From the NCBI GenBank assembly GCA_964577055.1, contig CAZNWC010000008.1:1-64000 (forward strand): DNA of 64,000 nt, read 5' to 3'. Made by a program: the position numbers and the translations under genes. Numbering within the stretch: the first letter of the stretch is position 1; the number at the start of each line of letters is the position of its first letter. The notes beneath the pieces are model-generated. The model worked only from the letters and a program-made list of their open reading frames with translations. It was not told the DNA's origin and ran no database searches. Shown in pieces: positions 45,772-53,490 of this stretch. This DNA is from PNNG01 sp964577055. Its GTDB lineage: Bacteria > Bacteroidota > Bacteroidia > UBA7662.

Positions 45772-46347
45772 ATGGAAGCCCAACACGAACCCCGACATGG
45801 AATTGAGGTGGACCGCGAGATTCTGACGCTTTTTGCCGATGAAGCTACGCGTGAACGGGCGTTTCGTTTGCTGATGAAGCACTACCAAAAACGGCTGTAT
45901 TGGCATGTGCGAAAAATGGTCATTGACCACGATGAAGCTGATGATTTGGTTCAGGAAAGTTTTATCAGGGCATGGAAAGGATTGGTGAAATTTAGGGATG
46001 AATCAGCTTTGTACACCTGGCTATATCGGATTGCTACCAATTTGTGTCTATCGCATTTGGCCAATAAGCGCAAGCGATTTTTTTTGCCCATTCATGACAT
46101 TACACCCGAATTGGAAAGTCAACTGCAAGCAGCTTCAAGCATGGAATCATCTGGCCAAATCGAATACAGGTTACAACAAGCACTTTTGAGGTTGCCCGAT
46201 AAGCAACGCTTGGTTTTTAACTTGCGGTATTATGAAGAAATGCCTTATGAAGAAATGTCGCAGGTCTTGGGCACTTCGGTTGGGGCGCTCAAGGCTTCTT
46301 ACCACCATGCTTACAAAAAAGTTGAGCTTTTTTTAAGTCAACATTAA
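45772..46347 (+). CDS. ECF-type RNA polymerase sigma factor
   Basis: A 191-residue sigma-70 family factor with regions 2 and 4 only. Region 2: YWHVRKMVIDHDEADDLVQESFIRAWKGLVKFRDESALYTWLYRIATN; region 4: LPDKQRLVFNLRYYEEMPYEEMSQVLGTSVGALKASYHHAYKKVE. It would direct transcription of a small regulon, probably for the envelope, given its neighbours: a single-pass membrane protein 9 bases downstream and a Spy-like periplasmic protein after that. This triad is common in Bacteroidota. Autoregulation is likely but no promoter could be assigned. Confidence 0.92.
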   Translation: MEAQHEPRHGIEVDREILTLFADEATRERAFRLLMKHYQKRLYWHVRKMVIDHDEADDLVQESFIRAWKGLVKFRDESALYTWLYRIATNLCLSHLANKRKRFFLPIHDITPELESQLQAASSMESSGQIEYRLQQALLRLPDKQRLVFNLRYYEEMPYEEMSQVLGTSVGALKASYHHAYKKVELFLSQH

Positions 46348-46356
46348 ACCGTCACC

Positions 46357-46803
46357 ATGAAGCGCAGTCAGAAAGTCGTTGTGAATAAGCAAGAGCATTT
46401 CGGTTCTAAAGAGTTGCCATTTGAGGCTCCTTATAGCTATTTTGACCATTTGCCCAACCGGGTATGGTCGAAGTTGGAGCAAAAGCCCCAGTCAGCCTTT
46501 TGGATGCGGCCTGTTTTACGCTATAGTCTCAGCAGCTTGTTCATCGGTTTACTTGGATGGTGGTTTTGGTTGGGGTACCAACAGCCCGAAGCGGTAACGC
46601 AATCGGAATTAAACCAATTGGCAACAGCCGACATTGCCGCATATTTATTGCAGCACAGCGATCCGCAAGGCATGATGCTGATGGCTCAGACAGAGCCTAT
46701 TGCGTGGGATGAAATTTTGCCAGGTCATGTAGAATTGCAGCCTGAAGATGCCTTGCAATGGTTAGATGAATCAGAAATATTAGAAGCATGGGAGGAAATA
46801 TGA
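46357..46803 (+). CDS. Single-pass membrane protein, probable anti-sigma partner of the ECF factor
   Basis: A 148-residue protein with a cytoplasmic N-terminal part (about 1-52, including PFEAPYSYFDHLPNRVWSKLE), one membrane helix (YSLSSLFIGLLGWWFWLGY, about 53-71) and a periplasmic tail rich in acidic residues and LDESEILE repeats. No HxxxCxxC zinc anti-sigma motif is visible, so it is not a ZAS-domain protein. Position directly after the sigma gene, topology and size suggest an anti-sigma or sensor role; this is inference. Its stop overlaps the next start (ATGA). Confidence 0.65.
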   Translation: MKRSQKVVVNKQEHFGSKELPFEAPYSYFDHLPNRVWSKLEQKPQSAFWMRPVLRYSLSSLFIGLLGWWFWLGYQQPEAVTQSELNQLATADIAAYLLQHSDPQGMMLMAQTEPIAWDEILPGHVELQPEDALQWLDESEILEAWEEI

Positions 46804-47276
46804 AAAAATGGTTACTTGCAATAGCGATGGTGCTGCCCCTTTCGGCAGTGCTTGCACAGCCAGGAGGAGGTCCGGCTGCAGCGGCCAGACAGGAGCAAGT
46901 GAAAGCCGCGAAAATCGGCTTCATTACCCGGGAACTGAACCTATCGGAGGACGAGGCACAAAAGTTTTGGCCCGTTTATAATAAGTTCGATAATGAGCGC
47001 GAAGCACATCGCCGGAAAATGATGGCACTTCGGCTTGAGGCCAATGCATCAGGAGAAAGCCTGGATGCCAAAGAGGCTGAAGCTGCTATTGAGCAATACC
47101 TGCAACTCCGACAGGAAGAGGTGGACCTCGAAAAGCGCTTTTACCAGGCAGTGAAAAAAGTACTTCCAGCCGAAAAGGTAGCCTTGTTATTCCAGGCAGA
47201 AAAGAGATTCCAGCGCGAACTGCTGCGCAACTTGCAGCAAAGACGCGATGATAGGGTGCCCATGCGCGGGCGTTAA
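46800..47276 (+). CDS. Periplasmic Spy/CpxP-like protein
   Basis: A 158-residue exported protein: signal peptide (KKWLLAIAMVLPLSAVLAQ), then an all-helical, charged body with FITRELNLSEDEAQKFWPVYNKFDNEREAHRRKMMALRL, a pattern seen in Spy/CpxP-type chaperone-like and sensor proteins. The second helix region ends KKVLPAEKVALLFQAEKRFQRELLRNLQQRRDD. The ATG at 46800 is set by the signal peptide, the ATGA overlap and a strong GGAGG five bases upstream; an in-frame ATG at 46788 would spoil the signal peptide. Role in envelope stress with the ECF factor is inferred. Confidence 0.75.
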   Translation: MKKWLLAIAMVLPLSAVLAQPGGGPAAAARQEQVKAAKIGFITRELNLSEDEAQKFWPVYNKFDNEREAHRRKMMALRLEANASGESLDAKEAEAAIEQYLQLRQEEVDLEKRFYQAVKKVLPAEKVALLFQAEKRFQRELLRNLQQRRDDRVPMRGR

Positions 47277-47318
47277 AGCATTCTTGGGTGCATTGCACCC
47301 AGGGTTTAGTTGGGTTGA

Positions 47319-47349
47319 GGGTTTGTTCGGGAGAACAAACCCTTTTTTT
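47319..47349 (+). terminator. Terminator after the sigma factor operon
   Basis: A perfect 10-bp stem GGGTTTGTTC/GAACAAACCC (47319-47328 with 47333-47342), GGGA loop, then seven T. Confidence 0.92.
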
Positions 47350-47372
47350 ATATGCTATTTTTTATGTGGGCG

Positions 47373-47403
47373 TTGGTTGTATTGTTTTGAAATCCTATCT
47401 TTG
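47373..47403 (+). promoter_or_regulatory. Promoter of rpmH-rnpA-yidD
   Basis: TTG (47373-47375), 20-base spacer, TATCTTTG (47396-47403), a perfect Bacteroidota consensus, 26 bases before the rpmH start. It is the best promoter in the window. Confidence 0.8.
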
Positions 47404-47429
47404 CAATCCTGATTTAAAAAACGAGCGCA

Positions 47430-47588
47430 ATGAAAAGGACTTTCCAGCCTTCGGTACGTAAGAGAAGAAACAAGCATGGCTTCCGCAGCCGTATGGAAAC
47501 TGCAAATGGTCGTGCCGTATTGGCTCGCCGCCGTGCCAAAGGCCGCAAGCGCCTGACCGTTTCCGACGAGAAGCGCCACAAGGCTTAA
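47430..47588 (+). CDS. rpmH: 50S ribosomal protein L34
   Basis: A 52-residue, highly basic ribosomal protein: MKRTFQPSVRKRRNKHGFRS, then RMETANGRAVLARRRAKGRK and RLTVSDEKRHKA. Length and sequence are textbook. It opens the conserved rpmH-rnpA-yidD run; the RNase P protein follows 37 bases later. Start ATG at 47430, stop TAA at 47586-47588. Confidence 0.98.
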   Translation: MKRTFQPSVRKRRNKHGFRSRMETANGRAVLARRRAKGRKRLTVSDEKRHKA

Positions 47589-47625
47589 TGTAAGGGGCCC
47601 CGTGGTAGGTTAGCCCGGAGGAACC

Positions 47626-48018
47626 ATGAATACTTTTAGCAAAGAAGAGCGATTGTGCAGTCGAGCCTTAATTGAAGGCTTGTTTGCCAATGGCTCTTCT
47701 TTTTTTATGTATCCGTTGGCGGTGCATTACCGAGTTGTGGAGACGGGCAACTTGCCCATGCCTGCGCAGGTGACCTTCGCCGTATCGAAGAAACGATTCA
47801 AAAGGGCAGTTGATAGAAACCTATTGAAGCGTCGATTGAGAGAGGCCTACAGGTTAAACAAAGTCAAATTTTACGAGGGACTAAACCAAAGCAATAAGCA
47901 AGTCGTATTTTTAGTTAGTTATTCAGCCAAGGATTTGCAGTCGTACCAGCGCTTATTGCCCAAAGTAGTGCAGGCACTGGAAAAATTGGTGGCCGAAGTA
48001 AATGCCCAAAACGCTTGA
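47626..48018 (+). CDS. rnpA: Ribonuclease P protein component
   Basis: Protein cofactor of RNase P, which trims the 5' leader from pre-tRNA. The 130 residues show FSKEERLCSR at the start, VTFAVSKKRFKRAVDRNLLKRRLREAYRLNK (the RNR-like RNA-binding signature is VDRNLLKRRLRE) and an ordinary C-terminus. It sits between rpmH and yidD, the classical location. The final codons overlap the TTG start of yidD (TTGA). Confidence 0.96.
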   Translation: MNTFSKEERLCSRALIEGLFANGSSFFMYPLAVHYRVVETGNLPMPAQVTFAVSKKRFKRAVDRNLLKRRLREAYRLNKVKFYEGLNQSNKQVVFLVSYSAKDLQSYQRLLPKVVQALEKLVAEVNAQNA

Positions 48019-48224
48019 AATACTTGTTTATAGCTCTTATTCGCGTGTATCAATACGGTATTTCACCGATGTTGCCCATGAGCTGCAGGTATCAGCCGAG
48101 TTGTTCGGTTTACGGGGTAGAAGCCATCCAAAAGTACGGTGCTATCAAAGGGGGATGGCTTGCCGTTAAACGTATTGCAAGTTGTCATCCTTGGGGTGGA
48201 CATGGGCACGACCCTGTGCCTTAA
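48015..48224 (+). CDS. yidD: Membrane protein insertion efficiency factor YidD
   Basis: A 69-residue membrane-associated protein that aids insertion by YidC. YQYGISPMLPMSCRYQPSCSVYGVEAIQKYGAIKGGWLAVKRIASCHPWGGHGHDPVP is the whole family signature, including three conserved cysteines. The start is a TTG overlapping the rnpA stop; the next Met (in SPML) would remove family residues, so TTG is accepted. yidC is not in the window. Confidence 0.96.
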   Translation: MKYLFIALIRVYQYGISPMLPMSCRYQPSCSVYGVEAIQKYGAIKGGWLAVKRIASCHPWGGHGHDPVP

Positions 48225-48229
48225 AATTG

Positions 48230-48237
48230 TATATTTG
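48230..48237 (+). promoter_or_regulatory. -7 box upstream of the C-terminal processing protease
   Basis: TATATTTG is a perfect TAnnTTTG, ending 5 bases before the ATG at 48243. No TTG at the usual spacing. A start of transcription close to the ATG would make the message leaderless. Confidence 0.45.
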
Positions 48238-48242
48238 AACGT

Positions 48243-49910
48243 ATGAAATATTTCCGTAAGTTGCTCCAAGCGCCACGCAGATTAGCAGTGGCCTTATTTA
48301 TCAGTGCAGCCTCTATTGGGTCGTTAGCCTTTGTAAATAATTATTTCGAGCTATCTAAGAACATAGAAATATTTACTTCGCTGTATCGCGAAGTAAACAC
48401 CTATTATGTTGATGAGATCGACCCTGCCAAATTCATGCGCACGGGCATCGACGCCATGCTAAAGAGCCTGGATCCATATACAGATTACATCTCTGAGTCA
48501 GAAATAGAAGATTTTCGGTTCATGACCACCGGGCAATATGGTGGTATTGGGGCACTCATCTCGAAGAAGGAGGATGATGTCATCATTGCCGATCCGTACG
48601 AGGGTTTTCCCGCCCAAAAAGCCGATCTGAGGGCTGGCGATGTGCTTTTGGAAGTAGCAGGGGAATCAATGAAGGGCAAGAATACCGAAGACGTGAGCAA
48701 ATTGCTCAAAGGGCAACCAAAGACCGAGGTGAAGGTCAAAATCAAGCGATTGGGAGAAGATAAGGTCCTCGAAAAAGTGCTCTTGCGCGAAGAAATCAAG
48801 GTAAATTCGGTTTCGTATCAAGGAATGCTTACCGACAAAGTCGGGTACATCAATTTGAGCGGATTTCGAACCAATGCTGCAAATGAAGTTCAGAAAGCCA
48901 TTGTGGAATTGAAAAAGCAGGGCATGCAACAATTGGTTTTTGATTTGCGCGGTAATCTTGGCGGATCTCTCGACGAGGCCATTCGCATTTGTGGCATGTT
49001 TGTGCCAAGGGGTAGCGTTGTTGTAGATACCAAAGGCAAGGTAAAGGAGTGGGACAAAACCTATCGTACTACCAATGAGCCCATCGACGCGCAGATGCCC
49101 ATGGTGGTATTGATAGATGGTTCATCAGCATCTGCTTCTGAAATTGTGTCGGGTGTGGTGCAAGACTATGACCGCGGTGTGGTCATCGGTCAGAAGTCAT
49201 TTGGCAAAGGCTTGGTACAAACGGTTCGCCCTTTGACCTACAATACCCAGGTGAAGATTACTACGGCCAAGTATTACATCCCCAGTGGACGTTGTATTCA
49301 GGCCATTGATTATTCGGAAAAGGACGATCAAAACCGGCCTGTAAAAACACCGGATTCTTTGCGCACGGCATTCAAAACCCGAAATGGAAGGGTGGTATAT
49401 GATGCGGGAGGAGTATCGCCCGATGTGACTACCGAGTTGCGTCAGATGAACAACATTACAGCTGTGCTTTTGGCCAAGCGTTTGATTTTCGATTATGCTA
49501 CCAAATACAGAAGCGAGCACAACCAGTTGGCTGAACCTGAGAAATTTGAGGTAACTGAGGCCATCTATGCCGATTTTTTGGCCTTTATCAAAGACAAGGA
49601 CTACAGCTATACTACCGAAAGTGAAAAGGCTTTGGATGAATTTAAAGCCAAGGCTACCAAGGAAGAATATTTTGCGGGCATTGAACAAGAGTTTAATGCT
49701 TTATTAGAAAAGAAAAAGCGCGACAAAAGCCAGGATGTCATCAAGCACAAAGCCGAAATCAAGGCTATGCTCGAACAGGAAATTGCTTCGCGCTATTATT
49801 ACCAGCAAGGCCGGCTTCGCGCTTCTTTTCGCGATGATGTTGAAGTGAAAGAAGCCTTGGCTCTTTTGGCCGATGAGAACAGATATAAGTCCATTCTCAA
49901 GCTGAAATAA
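48243..49910 (+). CDS. ctpA: C-terminal processing protease, S41 family
   Basis: A periplasmic serine protease of 555 residues. An N-terminal membrane or signal helix (VALFISAASIGSLAFVNNYF) is followed by a PDZ domain (about 90-185: IADPYEGFPAQKADLRAGDVLLEVAGESMKGK) and the S41 core with the serine motif DGSSASASEIVSG (about 290-302, Ser near 297) and lysine 322 in GQKSFGKGLVQT. A long C-terminal region follows, as in tail-specific proteases. It cleaves protein C-termini, usually in lipoprotein or cell-wall enzyme control. Preceded by its own -7 box; likely co-transcribed with the TauE-like gene one base after its stop. Symbol by family. Confidence 0.93.
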   Translation: MKYFRKLLQAPRRLAVALFISAASIGSLAFVNNYFELSKNIEIFTSLYREVNTYYVDEIDPAKFMRTGIDAMLKSLDPYTDYISESEIEDFRFMTTGQYGGIGALISKKEDDVIIADPYEGFPAQKADLRAGDVLLEVAGESMKGKNTEDVSKLLKGQPKTEVKVKIKRLGEDKVLEKVLLREEIKVNSVSYQGMLTDKVGYINLSGFRTNAANEVQKAIVELKKQGMQQLVFDLRGNLGGSLDEAIRICGMFVPRGSVVVDTKGKVKEWDKTYRTTNEPIDAQMPMVVLIDGSSASASEIVSGVVQDYDRGVVIGQKSFGKGLVQTVRPLTYNTQVKITTAKYYIPSGRCIQAIDYSEKDDQNRPVKTPDSLRTAFKTRNGRVVYDAGGVSPDVTTELRQMNNITAVLLAKRLIFDYATKYRSEHNQLAEPEKFEVTEAIYADFLAFIKDKDYSYTTESEKALDEFKAKATKEEYFAGIEQEFNALLEKKKRDKSQDVIKHKAEIKAMLEQEIASRYYYQQGRLRASFRDDVEVKEALALLADENRYKSILKLK

Positions 49911-49911
49911 G

Positions 49912-50730
49912 TTGCCCGGATTCGAACAGCTGTTGGTTTTTGTTCTGTTCGGCATACTGAGCGGATTGATTGGAGGCTTTTTAGGCGTTGGGGGAGGCAC
50001 TGTTTATGTGCCTGTGCTGAGTGCTTGGTTTGTTGCTTATTCTCATTTGGGGGTTCCTTTTGTGACCTTTATTATCGGGAATTCGCTGTTTCTTACCCTC
50101 ATTTCGGGAATAAGTGGTTCGTGGAAGCAATACCGCATGGAGAATTTCTATTGGCAAGAAGTAATGCTGGTTGGCTGTGCAGGTGCCTTTACAGCTTTGG
50201 CAACAAGCATATATCTCGAAAATGCTGTTTGGTTTGACAAAAAGACCTTCTCAACCCTGTTTACCCTCTTGCTGCTCCCGTTGGTCGTAAGAATGTTCTT
50301 CAAAAAAGAGGCAACACAAGCACCTGCACAAACTTTTGGTTGGAAACCATTGGTGCTTGTTGGACTGGCCAGTGGAATTGTTTCGGCCATGACAGGATTG
50401 GGTGGAGGGGTAGTGATGGTGCCTTTACTCGCTGATTTTCTTCGTTTTCCCCTTCGAAAAGCCTCCTCGGTAAGCTTGGGGGCGATTGTATTGATGGCCA
50501 GCACCACCGTGAGCTGGTATGCCTTTCGGTTTGAAGCACCTCAATTCAGTGAATGGCAAATAGGCATGCTTGCATTGCCAGCAGTGTTGCCCATGGGCTT
50601 GGGCGTGATGCTGGCAGCGCCATGGGGAGTACGGTTGGCTGGCTTGAGCAAGCCTATTTACACCAAGGCCTTTTTTCTGCTATTTTTTATCCTCGTAATA
50701 TTGCAGATGCATTTTAATATTTTCGGTTAA
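49912..50730 (+). CDS. TauE/SafE family permease
   Basis: A 272-residue inner-membrane protein with about eight hydrophobic helices and the internal repeat typical of the family: GLIGGFLGVGGGTVYVPVL in the first half and GIVSAMTGLGGGVVMVPLLADFL in the second. Relatives export or import sulfite, sulfoacetate or other organosulfur anions; the substrate cannot be told here. The start is a TTG one base after the protease stop; no ATG precedes the first helix. Confidence 0.9.
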   Translation: MPGFEQLLVFVLFGILSGLIGGFLGVGGGTVYVPVLSAWFVAYSHLGVPFVTFIIGNSLFLTLISGISGSWKQYRMENFYWQEVMLVGCAGAFTALATSIYLENAVWFDKKTFSTLFTLLLLPLVVRMFFKKEATQAPAQTFGWKPLVLVGLASGIVSAMTGLGGGVVMVPLLADFLRFPLRKASSVSLGAIVLMASTTVSWYAFRFEAPQFSEWQIGMLALPAVLPMGLGVMLAAPWGVRLAGLSKPIYTKAFFLLFFILVILQMHFNIFG

Positions 50731-50740
50731 TCGCTCATTT

Positions 50741-52420
50741 ATGAACATCATTCGTCTTTTGTATAGCGCACTTTTGTTGCTGAGTTGTTTGTCGCTTCAA
50801 GCCCAAATACCGGCCGAAGCCTTGGTTCCCCGCTTGCAATACCATGTTTATTACCTCGCGGATGATAGTTTGCAGGGTCGCCAAACCGGATCTGCCGGGG
50901 AGCGAAAGGCCGCCGATTATCTGATCAAGCAATTCACCGATATGGGCTTGCAGCCGGCTGGCGACAAGGGCGGCTGGCGTCAGGCCTTCAGTTTTACTGC
51001 GCGTCAGGCATATGGCAAGCAAAACGCATTGGTTTGGGGCAAATCAAAACAGAAGTGGCAAACCGACTTTTTTACCATTGCGCAAAGTGGCAATGGTGCC
51101 GTGAAAGCATCCATTGTGGATGTAGGGTTTGGCATTTCAAACCAGGCCTTGAAACATGACGACTACAGCGGTAAGACAGACCTTTCAGGCAAAATTTTTC
51201 TTATTCAGCTGAATAGTCCCGATGGTAGTAATCCACACGGTGCTTTTGGAGCGGACGCAGTTTTGGACCGTAAATTGCGTTTGGCGGCAGAAAAGGGGGC
51301 TGTTGGTGTGATATTTTACCCTGCCAGCAAGGAAGATGTACTTCCTGATAATAAGCTCGACAGAAGAACGCAGCAACAAGCACTTCCCGCCATTTGTTTG
51401 AGTTGGGAGGCCTGGGAGCGCCTGAGTGCAAAGCCGGTAAAGGAGGTTTCGCTTCAAACTGAGATTGTGCGCTACAGCGTAACTGGCAATAATGTGGTTG
51501 GCTATCTCGATAAGGGTGCCCCTTATACCTTGGTCATTGGCGCCCATTACGATCACCTTGGTCGAGCTGAATATGGAAGTTCGCTGCATGCTGGTGATAC
51601 CGCCATTCACAATGGCGCCGATGACAATGCCAGCGGAACGGCTGGTCTGATAGAGTTGGCACGCTATTTCAGCACAAAAAAGCAATCGCAGTACAATTTT
51701 CTATTCATGGGCTTTTCGGGAGAAGAGTTGGGCCTATTGGGCTCGGCCTATTTTACCAAAAACCCCACTATTCCTTTGGATCAAGTTGCCGCCATGGTGA
51801 ATATGGACATGATTGGCAGGCTTGATTCCAGCGAAAAACAATTAGGGGTACTGGGCACCGGAACATCACCTGTATGGGAGCCCTTGGTGAACAAACATGC
51901 AGCCGGTTTGCGTATCAAAGCCAGTGTGTCAGGCACAGGAGCTTCGGATCACACTTCGTTCTATTTGAAGGATATTCCGGTGCTGCACATGTTTACAGGT
52001 ACACACAGCGATTACCATAAACCTTCTGATGATGCCGATAAAATCAACTACATGGGCATGGCTGAAGTGGTGAACTTTATCATCCGCTTGCTTGAGGATA
52101 TGCCAGCCAACGAAAAACCTGCATTTACAAAAACCAACGATGCCGAAAGCAGAAACGCACCAAGGTTTAAGGTTACATTGGGCATTATGCCCGACTATTT
52201 TTACGAAGGCCGTGGCATCAAAGTGGATGGCGTAACACCCGGGAGGGCTGCTGAAAAGGCAGGTGTCCAAAAAGGTGATTTGTTGCTCCAGTTGGGTGCG
52301 TATGAATTGGCAGATATGCAGTCCTACATGCAAGCATTGGCCGCATTTGGCAAGGGTGAAAAGACCAAGCTGCTCTTATTGCGGGCATCGGAAAAGATAG
52401 AGCTGGAAGTAAGCTTTTAA
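50741..52420 (+). CDS. Secreted M28 family metallopeptidase with PDZ domain
   Basis: A 559-residue exported aminopeptidase-like enzyme. Signal peptide (LLYSALLLLSCLSLQAQ), a protease-associated (PA)-like region (about 120-240), then the M28 core with the two-zinc ligands visible: His in GAHYDHLG, Asp in NGADDNASG, Glu-Glu in SGEELGLLGS, Asp in NMDMIGR and His in HSDYHKPSDD. A C-terminal PDZ domain (about 470-555: VTLGIMPDYFYEGRGIKVDGVTPGRAAEKAGVQKGD) follows. Located after TauE-like and immediately before tsaB. It probably trims peptides in the periplasm or at the surface. Confidence 0.92.
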   Translation: MNIIRLLYSALLLLSCLSLQAQIPAEALVPRLQYHVYYLADDSLQGRQTGSAGERKAADYLIKQFTDMGLQPAGDKGGWRQAFSFTARQAYGKQNALVWGKSKQKWQTDFFTIAQSGNGAVKASIVDVGFGISNQALKHDDYSGKTDLSGKIFLIQLNSPDGSNPHGAFGADAVLDRKLRLAAEKGAVGVIFYPASKEDVLPDNKLDRRTQQQALPAICLSWEAWERLSAKPVKEVSLQTEIVRYSVTGNNVVGYLDKGAPYTLVIGAHYDHLGRAEYGSSLHAGDTAIHNGADDNASGTAGLIELARYFSTKKQSQYNFLFMGFSGEELGLLGSAYFTKNPTIPLDQVAAMVNMDMIGRLDSSEKQLGVLGTGTSPVWEPLVNKHAAGLRIKASVSGTGASDHTSFYLKDIPVLHMFTGTHSDYHKPSDDADKINYMGMAEVVNFIIRLLEDMPANEKPAFTKTNDAESRNAPRFKVTLGIMPDYFYEGRGIKVDGVTPGRAAEKAGVQKGDLLLQLGAYELADMQSYMQALAAFGKGEKTKLLLLRASEKIELEVSF

Positions 52421-52421
52421 C

Positions 52422-53093
52422 ATGGCCCGATTGCTATTCTTGGATACCGCCACTGCCAATTGCCACGTGGGTTTGGGGGATGAAAATGGAATTGTTGTCA
52501 GCAAAGTAGCTTCTGAAGCCTTCAAGCATGCCGAAGTGCTCACCAAACTCATTGATGCATGCATGCAGGAGGCAAATTGGGAATATGCCGGACTTGATGC
52601 CGTTGTCATAACAGGAGGACCAGGGTCCTACACTGGCTTAAGAATTGGTGCTTCAGTTGCCAAAGGCATTTGCTTTGCGGTGCAAGCGAAACTGATTGCA
52701 TTGAACACCCTGGAAGTCATGGCCAAAGGATTTACTTTGGCTGAACCTACCTACCAAGGCTGTATTGTCCCCATGATTGATGCCCGTAGGATGGAAGTAT
52801 TTACGGCCGTTTACTTGCATTCAGGTGATTCAATTCGTCGGCCTGCCCCTTTGATTTTAGACCAATACGCGTTCGATGATTTGCCCAACTTGGATGTGGC
52901 ATTTATAGGCGATGGTGCTGAAAAGTTCAAAGCACTTTATGGTAAAAGTGCACGTTTCGAAAATGCCTTTTTCTTGGGGCCTGATGCGATGTTTGCCCTG
53001 GCGCAAGACGCCTTTGCGCTTGGGAAGTTTGAATCAATTGCGTATTATCGGCCTGATTATCACAAGGATTTTTATTCAGCAATAGCAAAATAA
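52422..53093 (+). CDS. tsaB: tRNA threonylcarbamoyladenosine biosynthesis protein TsaB
   Basis: Partner of TsaD in t6A37 formation. The 223 residues carry LLFLDTATANCHVGL, ITGGPGSYTGLRIGASVAKGICFA and MIDARRMEVFTAVY, the family landmarks. The ATG lies one base after the M28 peptidase stop, so it is probably translated from the same mRNA. tsaD is about 9 kb away at 43304. Confidence 0.94.
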   Translation: MARLLFLDTATANCHVGLGDENGIVVSKVASEAFKHAEVLTKLIDACMQEANWEYAGLDAVVITGGPGSYTGLRIGASVAKGICFAVQAKLIALNTLEVMAKGFTLAEPTYQGCIVPMIDARRMEVFTAVYLHSGDSIRRPAPLILDQYAFDDLPNLDVAFIGDGAEKFKALYGKSARFENAFFLGPDAMFALAQDAFALGKFESIAYYRPDYHKDFYSAIAK

Positions 53094-53163
53094 TCAGCCA
53101 GTTGCAAAACAAATCCAAGGGTTGGATTGATATTAATATTACTACTAACCAGAGATTTGCGTT

Positions 53164-53490
53164 ATGAATGGAAATGCCGTGATTAAACTGCAGAACAGTA
53201 TGGATCAGCTTGAGATGGAAGATTTGAAATTGGCTACGAAAATATTTCGTGCTATCAATCATCCACTGCGCATCAACATCGTGCGTTTGATAGAAGAACA
53301 TGGCCGCTTGTCGGTAACACAAATTTATTTCAAGTTGCGCATAGAGCAGTCAGTGGCCTCTCAGCATTTGGCCATTCTTCGCGACTGTGATGTGCTTACT
53401 TCGCATCGTGATGGCAAGAATATTTATTATGCCATTAATCCGTCGCGCTTAAATGCCATTTTACGCAGTATTGATACCCTCAAGGCCTGA
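53164..53490 (+). CDS. ArsR-type winged-helix transcriptional regulator
   Basis: A 108-residue winged helix-turn-helix protein: LATKIFRAINHPLRINIVRLIEEHGRLSVTQIYFKLRIEQSVASQHLAILRDCDVLTSHRDGKNIYYAINP is the ArsR fold. Its lone cysteine (RDCDVL) gives no metal-binding site, so it is not a typical metal sensor. Target unknown. The last 11 bases overlap the 3' end of the minus-strand lamin-tail gene. Confidence 0.9.
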   Translation: MNGNAVIKLQNSMDQLEMEDLKLATKIFRAINHPLRINIVRLIEEHGRLSVTQIYFKLRIEQSVASQHLAILRDCDVLTSHRDGKNIYYAINPSRLNAILRSIDTLKA

